A stretch of DNA of 11,914 nucleotides from an uncultured Opitutia bacterium (GCA_903829855.1 CAIKRN010000283.1:1-11914), one strand, 5' to 3'; positions 1 through 7,443 are shown, numbered from the stretch's first letter. The notes: generated from the sequence alone by a model not told the origin. Program-made: numbers and translations.

Positions 1-499
1 CGTCGAGGATGCCGCCGCGCAGGGCAAACTCGCCAGGCTGTTCGCAGAGGGCTTCGTGGGCGTAGCCGAAATCTTCCGCCAGCCGTTTGGCGAAATCGCG
101 GAGCGCAAGTTTCTCGCCCTTGCGCACGACGATCTCCGCCTCGGCGCTGGCCTCGGGGGCGGGGGAGCGGCGGGTGATGGAGCCTGGGGTGCAAGCGATG
201 AGTAGGGGTTTCTTTGCGTCATGGGCTCCATGCCGGAGCAGGGAGAGGACGCCGAGCAGATCGCAGTCGGCCTCAAAGGCCGGCACCGCCGCATCCGATT
301 CCGTTAAAGTCCGGGCGACGGGCTGTGCTCCGTTGAGCAGCGTAAGCAGCTGGGCGGTTTCTTCCGCCAGCGTTTCCGCGGCGCCAAGATTCGAGGCGAG
401 TAAGATGATGACGCTGCGCCCGGCTCCCTCCGAACAAGCGCACACTGCCCGGGCGTGCGCGGGCACGCCGGTCAGGGCACGGCGTGGATGAGCGGGCAT
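1..499 (-). CDS. mfd: Transcription-repair coupling factor Mfd, N-terminal part (runs off left edge)
   Basis: Mfd is a DNA translocase that removes RNA polymerase stalled at lesions and recruits UvrA. Only the first 166 codons are in the window, so the RNAP-interaction and helicase domains are not visible. What is seen matches the UvrB-like N-terminal module: a beta strand VIILLASN near residue 33, then RKGEKLALRDF, then GYAHEALCEQPGEF and GEFALRGGILD at residues 156-166. The last corresponds to the conserved GEYATRGALLD block of E. coli Mfd, which falls at about the same distance from the start as I recall. ATG at 499 is the only ATG before an in-frame stop at 530-532, and no clear SD precedes it. 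The Sel1-repeat gene ends 52 nt upstream on the same strand, so co-transcription is possible. UvrB shares the motif, but the residues before it fit Mfd better. Confidence 0.85.
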   Translation of the reverse strand, partial: MPAHPRRALTGVPAHARAVCACSEGAGRSVIILLASNLGAAETLAEETAQLLTLLNGAQPVARTLTESDAAVPAFEADCDLLGVLSLLRHGAHDAKKPLLIACTPGSITRRSPAPEASAEAEIVVRKGEKLALRDFAKRLAEDFGYAHEALCEQPGEFALRGGILD

Positions 500-551
500 G
501 CACTTATCGAGTTGGGAAGCGCCGATGGGTCAAACCCCGTTCGCGATTCGC

Positions 552-1619
552 TCAGCGACTCTGCGCGAGTCGGGCGAGGGCGGCGTCGTTTTCCGAGGGA
601 AGTTGCTTCAAGGCCACCCCAGCCTGTTCTTGGCCGGCGAGAATCTCCGACAGCCCCATGCGCTTACGTAGTTCGCCTAAGTACGCCCGATCGTTGTCCT
701 CGCCCGAGAGTTCATAGATTACCAAGCGCCAGGCATAGGCGGAGGCGAGATTTACGACGGTCGTGGTGCCGCACTCGTAGTGTTCGGCGAGTAACTGCAT
801 GGCGACGGTGTCGCGCTTCAAGGCGGCTTGCGTGTAGTAGTCTATGGCCAACCGAAAGTTCTGCGTGAACCCGGGATGACCTTCCTCGTAGGCCTTGCCG
901 AGCATCCGGAGGGCGGCTGAGTCACCCATCTTGGCGGCACGCTCAATCTCCAGGTAACTTTCTTTGCGCAGTTCATTGCGGCGGGCTTGCATCAGTTTGC
1001 GGGCGGCCTGAAATTCTTGATTCGTCTCCGGCTTGGTGAGGTTCTGCTGTTTAAATTGTTGTTCTAAGCGCGATGCTTCCGCCGCCCGAATCTCGCCGAG
1101 TAACCGAATTCCCATCGGCTGGCCTTTCTCCGCCGCTTTCTGCGCCCATGAGCGCGATTTAGCTTCGTCCTTCGCCGTGCCGATGCCGTTGAAGTAATAG
1201 AGCGCAAGGACGGCCATGGCGCGTGGGTGGCGGTTCTCGGCGGCCTTACTCATCCATTCAAAGGCGACCGCTTGGTCGGGGTTGATTTGCAGGTCGGTGG
1301 GTGCGTAGCGGGTATGCCGCAGTGCGTAGATGTATTGGGCCTGGGTGTTCCCGGCTTTAGCTTCCTCGAGCAGTCGGGCCGGCGGGTCGTCAGCGCGGAG
1401 CGTACTCAAGTAGCGGTCGTAGACTTCGCCGGGCACGTGGCGCATCGGTACTTCCAGTTGATTGGAAGCGTCAAGTAGCAGGATGAACGTTACTCCGCAG
1501 CCGATGAGCAGGGGTCGATGGCGGATGATATGACGGATCATCGGGGTACGCCCCACGATGGGGGCTGCCGGGCGATTGGCAAGGGGGCAGGGGCTCGCTC
1601 CGTAATTGTCATCGCTCAT
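552..1619 (-). CDS. Membrane-anchored Sel1-like repeat (TPR-type) protein
   Basis: A 355-residue protein of the Sel1-like repeat class, alpha-alpha superhelices that scaffold protein-protein contacts. A hydrophobic stretch at about residues 36-50 (PLLIGCGVTFILLL) follows a basic segment (RHIIRHR) and looks like a single N-terminal membrane anchor, placing the rest in the periplasm. Sel1-type units are seen at about 92-129 (AFEWMSKAAENRHPRA), 132-167 (YYFNGIGTAKDEAKSRSWAQKAAEKG) and 225-300 (ERAAKMGDSAALRMLGKAYEEG; DYYTQAALKRDTVAM). They are separated by a charged, probably coiled-coil stretch at about 178-222, rich in Gln, Arg and Glu. The start is uncertain: ATG 1619 is the longest, but ATG 1541 (residue 27, beginning MIRHIIRHR) would put the anchor nearer the N-terminus and is equally plausible. 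Neither has a convincing SD. Its specific partner is unknown. The gene precedes mfd on the same strand and diverges from the small gene at 1653. Confidence 0.8.
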   Translation of the reverse strand: MSDDNYGASPCPLANRPAAPIVGRTPMIRHIIRHRPLLIGCGVTFILLLDASNQLEVPMRHVPGEVYDRYLSTLRADDPPARLLEEAKAGNTQAQYIYALRHTRYAPTDLQINPDQAVAFEWMSKAAENRHPRAMAVLALYYFNGIGTAKDEAKSRSWAQKAAEKGQPMGIRLLGEIRAAEASRLEQQFKQQNLTKPETNQEFQAARKLMQARRNELRKESYLEIERAAKMGDSAALRMLGKAYEEGHPGFTQNFRLAIDYYTQAALKRDTVAMQLLAEHYECGTTTVVNLASAYAWRLVIYELSGEDNDRAYLGELRKRMGLSEILAGQEQAGVALKQLPSENDAALARLAQSR

Positions 1620-1652
1620 CGGGGGGTTTAATCATCCCTTCACCTGCTTGGC

Positions 1653-1943
1653 ATGACCCCCTCTGAACTCCTAAAATCGGCCTTGAGTGATGCGGCGCCA
1701 CCCGCCGGGCTCTCGCCCGAAGCGAAGACCCTCTGGTTGATTAAGAAAGGGGATTGGGATGCAGCCCATCTCATCGCCCAGGATATCGAGACGCCGATGG
1801 GTTCCTGGCTGCATGCGTTGCTGCACCTCATAGAGGGCGATCTCGCTAACGCCCGCTACTGGTTCGCGGAAGCGGGCCGACCGGTGCGGAAGCCGGCCCA
1901 AATTAATGAGTTGTGGGAAGAGATTGCCGCCGAGGTGCTCTGA
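1653..1943 (+). CDS. Small conserved protein of unknown function (96 aa)
   Basis: A 96-residue soluble protein with no signal peptide or membrane segment. It contains the run LWLIKKGDWDAAHLIAQDI (about residues 27-45), then SWLHALLHLIEGDLANARYWFAEAGRP (about 51-77), and ends with a WEEI-type motif. I recall a small uncharacterised bacterial family with the same pattern: KGDWD-AH, W-HA-LH--EGD--NA-YW---AGR, and a terminal EWE. The alternating helices resemble one or two TPR-like hairpins, which is inference. No catalytic residues can be assigned. The ATG at 1653 fits the length I remember for the family but lacks a recognisable SD. It lies 33 nt from the divergent Sel1-repeat gene and 166 nt before the esterase start, so it is probably transcribed alone or from a shared divergent promoter region. 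Confidence 0.75.
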   Translation: MTPSELLKSALSDAAPPAGLSPEAKTLWLIKKGDWDAAHLIAQDIETPMGSWLHALLHLIEGDLANARYWFAEAGRPVRKPAQINELWEEIAAEVL

Positions 1944-2109
1944 ATCCGGCTAAAGTTTGCGCAACCTCTCGAGATTAAAGCGGGCCGGGGTTAGGCGTCC
2001 GCCTCCGGGAGTAAACATGAGCGGAGCCCAAACTTATCCGCTCGTTGCTGGGGTGGTCGATGCTTGATAGCTGAAACCTTTGGCTCAAATTGACGCAATC
2101 CACACCCCC
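1944..2109. other. Intergenic region before the esterase gene; nothing recognised
   Basis: I found no convincing promoter, terminator hairpin, RNA gene or small coding frame here. In-frame coding potential continues upstream of the chosen esterase start only to a TTG at 2080, which I do not favour. Confidence 0.4.
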
Positions 2110-4065
2110 ATGCTTCGATATTTATCGCTCATCTTCCTTAGTTCATTCGCTTTAGCAGAGTCCAAGTTGCCGGCTATTTTTTCCGACCACATGGTGCTGC
2201 AACGCAACCAGGCCGTTCCCGTCTGGGGGCAGGCCGAGGCCGGAGAGCGCGTCACCGTGGAATTCGGCGGCCAGAAGAAGGCCGCGGTCGCCGACGCCGC
2301 GGGACGATGGAAACTCACGCTTGATGCCATGCCCGCGAGCACGGAGCCTCGTACGCTAAAGGTTGGCCCAATTTCCTTTCAAGATGTCTTGGTCGGCGAG
2401 GTCTGGCTGTGCTCAGGTCAGTCAAACATGACCATGTCGGTGGGAGTCAGCGCGGACGCGGAGAAGGAAGTGGCCGCTGCGGACCATCCGTTCATCCGGC
2501 TTTTTACGGTGGCGCCTAATCCCGTGCTCCAGCCGGTCGCCGACGTGAAGGGCGAGTGGTCGCCGTGCGCCCCGAAGACCGTGGGGTCGTTTTCGGCTGC
2601 GGCATATTATTTCGGCCGGAAACTGCAGGCGGAGCTGAAGGTGCCGGTGGGCTTGATCCATTCTTCCGTCGGTGGCACGCCCATCGAATCGTGGACCCGA
2701 CTGGAAGTGCTTCATGGTATCCCCGTCGTCGGAGCTCGAGCGGATGCCGAAGTGGCTGAGATGATCGCCTTGCCGGAAGTCACCCGACTCTTTCCCGCCG
2801 CTCGCGCCGCCTGGGAGGAAAAGTACGGCGTGCGCCCACCGCCTGTCGCCGAAGCCGCCAAGGGGTGGGCGGAAGTTTCTGCCGACACTGCGGAGTGGAA
2901 GAAGGTCCGCTTCCCCAATCAATGGGGGCAGCAAGGCTTCAAGTCGGGCGGCGTCTTCTGGATTCGAAAGGAAGTTGATTTGCCTGCTTCCGCCGCGGGT
3001 AAGCCTTTCTCGCTGAGTCTCGTCTGGATTTCGGAGCAATATGACACCGCGTATTGGAACGGTGAGGAGATCGGGCATGCCGCCGATAAGCCGCCTGAAT
3101 TCTATACCCAGCAGCGGCGGTATCAGGTGCCTGGTCGGCTCGTCAAAGCCGGCCGCAATGTCATCGCCGTCCGGATTGTCTCGGCGACGGAGAAGGCAGG
3201 ACCTTGGGTGGCCGGCCATCAGTTGGACTTACCGGTGGCGGATGTCGGTAAGGTCGGCGACGAATGGCTTCTGCGCCAGGAGAGCGCCTTCGCTCCGCTG
3301 AGCCGGGAGGCCTTGGCCGCGCGCCCTAAGCCCAGCCGGATGGTGATGCGTAACGTCCCCGCCTCGCTTTACGCCGGGATGATCGCGCCGTTGGTGCCCT
3401 ATGGAATGCGCGGGGCAATCTGGTATCAAGGCGAGAGCAATGCACCCCGTCACGCTGAGTACCGCACGCTCCTTGCAGCCATGATTCAGGATTGGCGTGC
3501 ACAGTGGGGGCAGGGTGATTTTTCATTCATCATGCAGCAGCTGGTGAATAACGGACTCCCCCACGACGAGCCTAATCGGACGCGTGACAGTTGGCCTTTC
3601 CTGCGGGAGGCGCAGGTGCGTGTCGCCGATGAAGTTCCCAATGTGGGTATCGCGGTCGGCATCGAGCTGGGTAATGCCTACACGATTCATCCGCCGAATA
3701 AGCAGGACGTCGGTCTTCGTCTCGCCTTGGTGGCTTTGGAGAAAACTTACGGTCGAGCCATTGAGTCCAGCGGTCCACGCTATCTCGGGATGAAGGTCGA
3801 AGGTCCGACGGTGCGCATCGCTTTCAGCCATGCGGCTGGATTGCAGGCTAAGGGCGGCGATTTGCGTCGCTTCGCGATTGCCGGAGCGGACCGGAAGTTC
3901 TTCTGGGCGAATGCGCGAACTGAAGGCGACTCCGTCGTGGTCAGCTGTCGGGAAGTGCTCAGCCCCGTCTCCGTCCGTTACGCGTGGGCCGAGAACCCTG
4001 AAGGCTGTAACCTCTTTAATGGCGCCGACCTGCCGGCTTCGCCCTTCCGCACTGATGCGTGGTAG
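2110..4065 (+). CDS. Secreted sialate O-acetylesterase-like SGNH hydrolase
   Basis: A 651-residue exported esterase expected to remove O-acetyl groups from sialic acid or other decorated sugars. ATG 2110 is preferred because it begins directly with a signal peptide (MLRYLSLIFLSSFALA, likely cut after residue 16). The frame is open from TTG 2080, but that would bury the signal. The N-terminal beta domain starts LPAIFSDHMVLQRN. The catalytic block is VWLCSGQSNM, with nucleophile Ser105. A sugar-binding beta-sandwich insertion follows at about 255-365 (FWIRKEVDLP, YWNGEEIG, GRNVIAVRI). Then come IWYQGESN (Glu442, block III) and the catalytic His segment TIHPPNKQDVG (His527). The order and length match the SASA (DUF303) family. 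The usual acidic residues just before IHP are missing (GNAYTIHP). No polysaccharide-utilisation genes adjoin it, so the natural substrate is unknown. It converges with the minus-strand operon ending at 4093, leaving only 27 nt between stops. Confidence 0.9.
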   Translation: MLRYLSLIFLSSFALAESKLPAIFSDHMVLQRNQAVPVWGQAEAGERVTVEFGGQKKAAVADAAGRWKLTLDAMPASTEPRTLKVGPISFQDVLVGEVWLCSGQSNMTMSVGVSADAEKEVAAADHPFIRLFTVAPNPVLQPVADVKGEWSPCAPKTVGSFSAAAYYFGRKLQAELKVPVGLIHSSVGGTPIESWTRLEVLHGIPVVGARADAEVAEMIALPEVTRLFPAARAAWEEKYGVRPPPVAEAAKGWAEVSADTAEWKKVRFPNQWGQQGFKSGGVFWIRKEVDLPASAAGKPFSLSLVWISEQYDTAYWNGEEIGHAADKPPEFYTQQRRYQVPGRLVKAGRNVIAVRIVSATEKAGPWVAGHQLDLPVADVGKVGDEWLLRQESAFAPLSREALAARPKPSRMVMRNVPASLYAGMIAPLVPYGMRGAIWYQGESNAPRHAEYRTLLAAMIQDWRAQWGQGDFSFIMQQLVNNGLPHDEPNRTRDSWPFLREAQVRVADEVPNVGIAVGIELGNAYTIHPPNKQDVGLRLALVALEKTYGRAIESSGPRYLGMKVEGPTVRIAFSHAAGLQAKGGDLRRFAIAGADRKFFWANARTEGDSVVVSCREVLSPVSVRYAWAENPEGCNLFNGADLPASPFRTDAW

Positions 4066-4092
4066 GCTCGGGTTGGGGTTAGACTTGCTCGC

Positions 4093-4788
4093 TTAACTAA
4101 TCAGTAACAACCGCGGGGAGCCTGGCTTATTTTCCGGGGCGCGGTGGATGCAGGGCGGTACAGGGCTTCCGGGCCATTGGGTGGCGATACGCCAGAGCGT
4201 GAAGGTGCCGAAGGGGTAGGGCGTCGCGCCGGGCTTGGGCGCGTAATGCGAGTCGTAGCTATGCTCGTGTAGGAACTCCGCGAAGCTGGCATCATCGGCC
4301 CCGCCGTATTCCCGCAGGAGCGCCGCGCGGATTTCCGGGATCTCGACTTTGAGTAAAGCGTCCTCGTTGCGGAGGCCTTCGCTGCAGGCGCCGTGGTAAG
4401 TACAGAGCCAGGTGTCGACCTCGATGGGTGCGCTGTCGATGTGGAATGAGGTGACGTCCGTTGGCACGGTGCCAGCGTCTAGGCTGCGCATGCAGTCGTA
4501 GACGCAGTTGAGTGATGGCGCTAGGTCGTGGTCCCGTAAAAGCTGCTGATCAGCGAGCATCGCTTCGGCGGCGAGACGTCCGGCGGTCGTCAGGTCGAGG
4601 GCCTGGATGCGTGCGTCGTCGAGCGGCACGATGCCTTCGCCGGGTCCTAGCTTCGCAATGACCTCGGCGTAATCGCCGGGCAGCGTGCGCTCCCAGTAGA
4701 GCGCGTTGACGCCATCGGCGAAGCGCGTGGATCTGAGTTCTTCAAAGCTCCGCGCTGGGCGGATGCGCGGCTGGCCGACGTCGCTCAC
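4093..4788 (-). CDS. DUF1826-like protein, possible Fe(II)/2-oxoglutarate-type oxygenase fold
   Basis: A 231-residue protein read from GTG 4788, whose first bases overlap the parA stop as GTGA. The frame stays open up to 4893 inside parA, but coupling at the overlap is the likelier start. Recognisable segments are YWERTLPGDY (about 31-40), SFHIDSAPIEVDTWLCTYHG (about 114-133) and CIHRAPENKPGSPRLLLIS at the C-terminus. I recall this arrangement (FH-D, LCTY-G, HR-P then RLLL) from the DUF1826 family, but the match is from memory. His116, Asp118 and His215 could form a 2-His-1-carboxylate iron site, with Arg226 placed 11 residues after the second His as in 2-oxoglutarate oxygenases. That chemistry is inference. 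No signal peptide or membrane segment is present. It is the last gene of the fabV-parA operon. Confidence 0.65.
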   Translation of the reverse strand: MSDVGQPRIRPARSFEELRSTRFADGVNALYWERTLPGDYAEVIAKLGPGEGIVPLDDARIQALDLTTAGRLAAEAMLADQQLLRDHDLAPSLNCVYDCMRSLDAGTVPTDVTSFHIDSAPIEVDTWLCTYHGACSEGLRNEDALLKVEIPEIRAALLREYGGADDASFAEFLHEHSYDSHYAPKPGATPYPFGTFTLWRIATQWPGSPVPPCIHRAPENKPGSPRLLLIS

Positions 4789-5561
4789 TTCAGCGCAAAG
4801 CGCTTGGCGAACTCTTTGGCGAGCGCGGTGTACGCCACCGCACCCGGGGAATGGACGTCGTACTGGAAGATCGTCTGGCCGTGGCTCGGGCACTCCGACA
4901 GACGGACGGTGCGCGGAATCATGGTTTCCATGACCAAGGCAGGGAAGTGGGTTTTTACTTCTTCAACGACTTGGCGCGAGAGCTTCGTGCGCGAGTCGTA
5001 CATGGTCATTACGATGCTGCCAACGGTGAGCTTATCGCTCGCCCCAGCGGCCTTAAGTTGATCGACCACGCCAAGGATCTGGCCGAGGCCTTCCATGGCG
5101 AGGTATTCAGTCTGCAGGGTGACGATGAGGTGATCCGATGCGCCCAGGGCGTTCATCGAGAGCATGCCGAGCGCGGGTGGGCAATCGATCAAGATGGCTT
5201 GATACTTGCCAGCGGCGATCAGCGGAGCGAGTGCTTCACGTAGGCGCCCGAGGTAGTTTTCGGCCTGAGTTAGTTCGGATTCGATGGCGGCCAAGTCGAC
5301 TTCCGAAGGGATGAGGTCGAGTTTCGCCGTCGAGGTCGCGACCACCATGTCTGCGGCTTTAGCTTCACCGTGGAGGACTTTGTAGAGGGACTTGCCTTCG
5401 GTCTTCTCGATGCCGAGGGCGCTGGTGGCGTTCGCCTGGGCGTCGAGGTCGATGATCAGGGTGGAGATGCCGAGACGGGCGAGGCCAGCGCCGAGGTTTA
5501 CCGTGGTGGTCGTCTTGCCGACGCCGCCCTTCTGATTGGCGATGGAAAATACTTTAGTCAC
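4785..5561 (-). CDS. parA: ParA/Soj-type chromosome-partitioning ATPase
   Basis: A 258-residue ATPase of the Soj/ParA type, which dimerises with ATP on nonspecific DNA and moves ParB-parS complexes. It carries a deviant Walker A motif KGGVGKTT at residues 11-18, IIDLDAQAN (Asp40), Walker B ILIDCPP (Asp126), and the chromosomal-Soj signatures RTKLSRQVVEEVK and IPRTVRLSECPSHGQ. There is no N-terminal DNA-binding extension, which favours chromosomal over plasmid P1-type ParA. Translation starts at GTG 5559-5561, immediately after the fabV TAA with no intervening base. A GAGGA SD lies seven bases upstream inside fabV. The stop overlaps the next gene. No parB lies beside it, so any partner is encoded elsewhere, or this ParA serves another cargo. 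Length and motifs look intact. Confidence 0.92.
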   Translation of the reverse strand: MTKVFSIANQKGGVGKTTTTVNLGAGLARLGISTLIIDLDAQANATSALGIEKTEGKSLYKVLHGEAKAADMVVATSTAKLDLIPSEVDLAAIESELTQAENYLGRLREALAPLIAAGKYQAILIDCPPALGMLSMNALGASDHLIVTLQTEYLAMEGLGQILGVVDQLKAAGASDKLTVGSIVMTMYDSRTKLSRQVVEEVKTHFPALVMETMIPRTVRLSECPSHGQTIFQYDVHSPGAVAYTALAKEFAKRFALK

Positions 5562-6764
5562 TTAGGCGTCCTCGAGGGTGCGTTCAACTTCGGTCGGGGC
5601 TTCGTAATCGATACCCGCGAGGCCGAAGCCAAAGTTCTTCATGAAGTCGGTCTGGTAGCCAGCGAAGTCCGCATGGGCATCGAACGTCTCGGTAGTCACC
5701 TGGGGCCAGAGGTCGAAAACGGCCTTCTGGACGTCGGCGGACATTTCCCAGTCATCGATGCGGACGCGGCCGTTCTCGTCGAAGTCGAGGGCGTTACCGT
5801 TGTACATCTGCTTCTCAAAGAGACGCTGGATTTGCTCGATGCAACCTTCGTGCGTGCCCTTGGCCTTCATGATTTTGAAGAGCAGGGAGACGTAGAGCGG
5901 GACGACGGGGATAGCGGAGCTGGCCTGGGTGACGACGGCTTTATTGACGGAGACGAAGGCGCGACCGCGGTGCAGTTTCATCAGGCTGTCAATTTTACGG
6001 CCGGCTCGCTCGAGGTCTTCCTTCGCCTTGCCGATGGTGCCGTCTTTATAGATAGGCCAAGTGACGCGGGGGCCGATGTAAGAATAGGCGACCGTCTGGC
6101 AGCCTTCCTTGAGGACTCCAGCGCCGTCGAGGGCGTTCATCCAGAGTTCCCAGTCTTCTCCGCCCATGACCTTAACCGTCTGCGCGATATCATCCGCCGA
6201 GGCGGTTTCGAGCGTCACATCGTTCACGACCTTGCGGTCGGTATCGAGGTTCTTGGCGTGGAACGGTGCGCCGGTTGGTTTGAGGACGGACTTATACGTT
6301 ACGCCATCGGGAGCGGTGCGGCGAGGGGACGCTAGGGAGTAGACGACGAGGTCGATCTTGCCGCCAGGCATCTTCGACTTGATGGCATCGATGACTTGGG
6401 TCTTTAGCTCCGCCGAGAAGGCGTCGCCATTAATGGAGACGGCTTTCAATCCCGCCTTCTTAGCTTCAGCGTGGAAGCCGGCGGTATTGTACCAGCCAGG
6501 AGAGCCCGGCTTATCGCCTTCGCCGTTACGCTCGAAGAACACACCCAGCGTCGCGGCGCCGGACCCGAAGGCTGCGGAGATGCGCGAGGAGAGTCCGTAG
6601 CCCGTGGAGGCGCCGATCACTAAGACGGACTTGGGTCCGCCTTGGATGGGTTGGCGGGATTTTACGTAGGCAATCTGCTCACGAACGGCGGCGGCACAGC
6701 CGTCGGGGTGGGAGGTGATGCAGATGAACCCACGGACACGGGGCTTCACGACTTGCTGGGACAT
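5562..6764 (-). CDS. fabV: Trans-2-enoyl-ACP reductase [NADH], FabV type
   Basis: Catalyses the last reduction of each fatty-acid elongation cycle, enoyl-ACP to acyl-ACP, with NADH. The 400-residue length equals the usual FabV length. The N-terminus KPRVRGFICITSHPDGC is characteristic. The dinucleotide loop GASTGYGLSSR is at 51-61 and VVYSLASPRR at about 140-149. The catalytic Tyr-x8-Lys pair is Tyr239 and Lys248 in PIYKDGTIGKAK, the spacing that separates FabV from FabI. The C-terminal IDDWEMSADVQ and NFGFGLAGIDYE blocks are also family-typical. FabV enzymes are known to be poorly inhibited by triclosan; that this one is too is inference. It is the first gene of the operon with parA and the DUF1826-like gene. 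An AAAGGTG SD lies five bases before the ATG. Its upstream promoter space is limited to 64 nt by the inverted-repeat element. Confidence 0.97.
   Translation of the reverse strand: MSQQVVKPRVRGFICITSHPDGCAAAVREQIAYVKSRQPIQGGPKSVLVIGASTGYGLSSRISAAFGSGAATLGVFFERNGEGDKPGSPGWYNTAGFHAEAKKAGLKAVSINGDAFSAELKTQVIDAIKSKMPGGKIDLVVYSLASPRRTAPDGVTYKSVLKPTGAPFHAKNLDTDRKVVNDVTLETASADDIAQTVKVMGGEDWELWMNALDGAGVLKEGCQTVAYSYIGPRVTWPIYKDGTIGKAKEDLERAGRKIDSLMKLHRGRAFVSVNKAVVTQASSAIPVVPLYVSLLFKIMKAKGTHEGCIEQIQRLFEKQMYNGNALDFDENGRVRIDDWEMSADVQKAVFDLWPQVTTETFDAHADFAGYQTDFMKNFGFGLAGIDYEAPTEVERTLEDA
5569..5573 (-). promoter_or_regulatory. Shine-Dalgarno of parA, inside the fabV 3' end
   Basis: GAGGA on the minus strand lies seven bases before the GTG of parA and within the last codons of fabV. 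It fixes GTG 5561 as the start and suggests coupled translation of fabV and parA. Confidence 0.7.
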
Positions 6765-6769
6765 GGGGA

Positions 6770-6776
6770 CACCTTT
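6770..6776 (-). promoter_or_regulatory. Shine-Dalgarno of fabV
   Basis: AAAGGTG on the minus strand is five bases before the fabV ATG at 6764 and supports that start. Confidence 0.6.
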
Positions 6777-6828
6777 GGAGGGGGAGGGGATGAGTTCAAT
6801 CTGGAATTAGGAGGCAAAGGTGGTGGCG

Positions 6829-6857
6829 GCGGTTGGCGGTTAGCGGTTGGCGGTTGG
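6829..6857 (+). repeat. Left inverted arm, four tandem heptamers
   Basis: Four 7-nt units occupy 6829-6835, 6836-6842, 6843-6849 and 6850-6856, reading GCGGTT plus G, A, G, G, followed by one more G. The array is the exact reverse complement of 7509-7537, including the single variant base in the second unit. Confidence 0.95.
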
Positions 6858-6981
6858 GATGGCGCACAAAGCGGCAGGGTGGGGATATTATGGGGTCTGG
6901 GCGTGGAGGAAGTTTGTCAGTCGTGTCATGGGTAATAGCGGGACGTGCGGAGGGAGAGCGTTTCTCGATGATGGGGAGTTT

Positions 6982-7443
6982 ATGCATCCCCAAGAGAATC
7001 CCAAGGTGGTCAGTTATCGCGATCTTTCGGCATGGAAGGCCGCCAAGGCCCTCGCGGTCGAAGTGTATCGAGTCGTGAATGTCGCGGCGGTCCGGAATGA
7101 CTTCGCGCTCGTCGATCAGCTGCGCCGGGCGGCGATCTCCGTGCCGTCGAACATCGCCGAAGGCGCCGGCCGCGGGACGAATCAGGACGCCTTGAGGTTC
7201 CTTTACATCGCAAGGGGCTCGTTGTGTGAGCTTCGCACCCAGGTGGAGGTGATGCGGGAGGCTGGCCTTCTGGATAGCCGTATCTGCGAGTCGCTGCTGG
7301 GCCGTGCCGAGGAAACTGGCCGTCTCCTCGGAGGGCTTGTTCGTTTCCGGGCCTCCCGATGCGCTGGCGCCGCCGACCCCGACAAGGCAACCGGGCCTTC
7401 GGCTCCGTCCTTCCGGTCTACTGACATGCGCCATAGAACATAA
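6982..7443 (+). CDS. Four-helix-bundle protein, 23S rRNA-IVP / S23 family
   Basis: A 153-residue protein of the family first seen encoded in 23S rRNA intervening sequences, which folds as a four-helix bundle; the Avd accessory protein of diversity-generating retroelements shares the fold. Family marks are SYRDLSAWKAAKALAVEVY (about 11-29), DQLRRAAISVPSNIAEGAGR (45-64), then FLYIARGSLCELRTQ (73-87) and EAGLLD. The biochemical role of the family is unclear, though a basic surface and nucleic-acid binding are often suggested. ATG 6982 begins just before the conserved domain and has GGGGAG four bases upstream, a rather short spacing. The frame is open back into the left arm (TTG 6847), but those 45 residues look unlike the family. 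Residues from about 127 form a Pro/Ala/Arg-rich tail not typical of the roughly 120-residue members, so the end may be extended by drift. Confidence 0.88.
   Translation: MHPQENPKVVSYRDLSAWKAAKALAVEVYRVVNVAAVRNDFALVDQLRRAAISVPSNIAEGAGRGTNQDALRFLYIARGSLCELRTQVEVMREAGLLDSRICESLLGRAEETGRLLGGLVRFRASRCAGAADPDKATGPSAPSFRSTDMRHRT

Noticed and set aside
4066..4121. AGGCTC...GAGCCT as a bidirectional terminator between the convergent esterase and DUF1826-like genes
   Set aside because: The arms are short, far apart and partly inside the DUF1826-like coding sequence, with no T tract.
5370..6335. 321-codon open frame on the plus strand across parA and fabV
   Set aside because: It crosses the junction of two well-supported minus-strand genes and shows no family motifs; the acidic, Gly-rich translation is the complement of fabV/parA codons.
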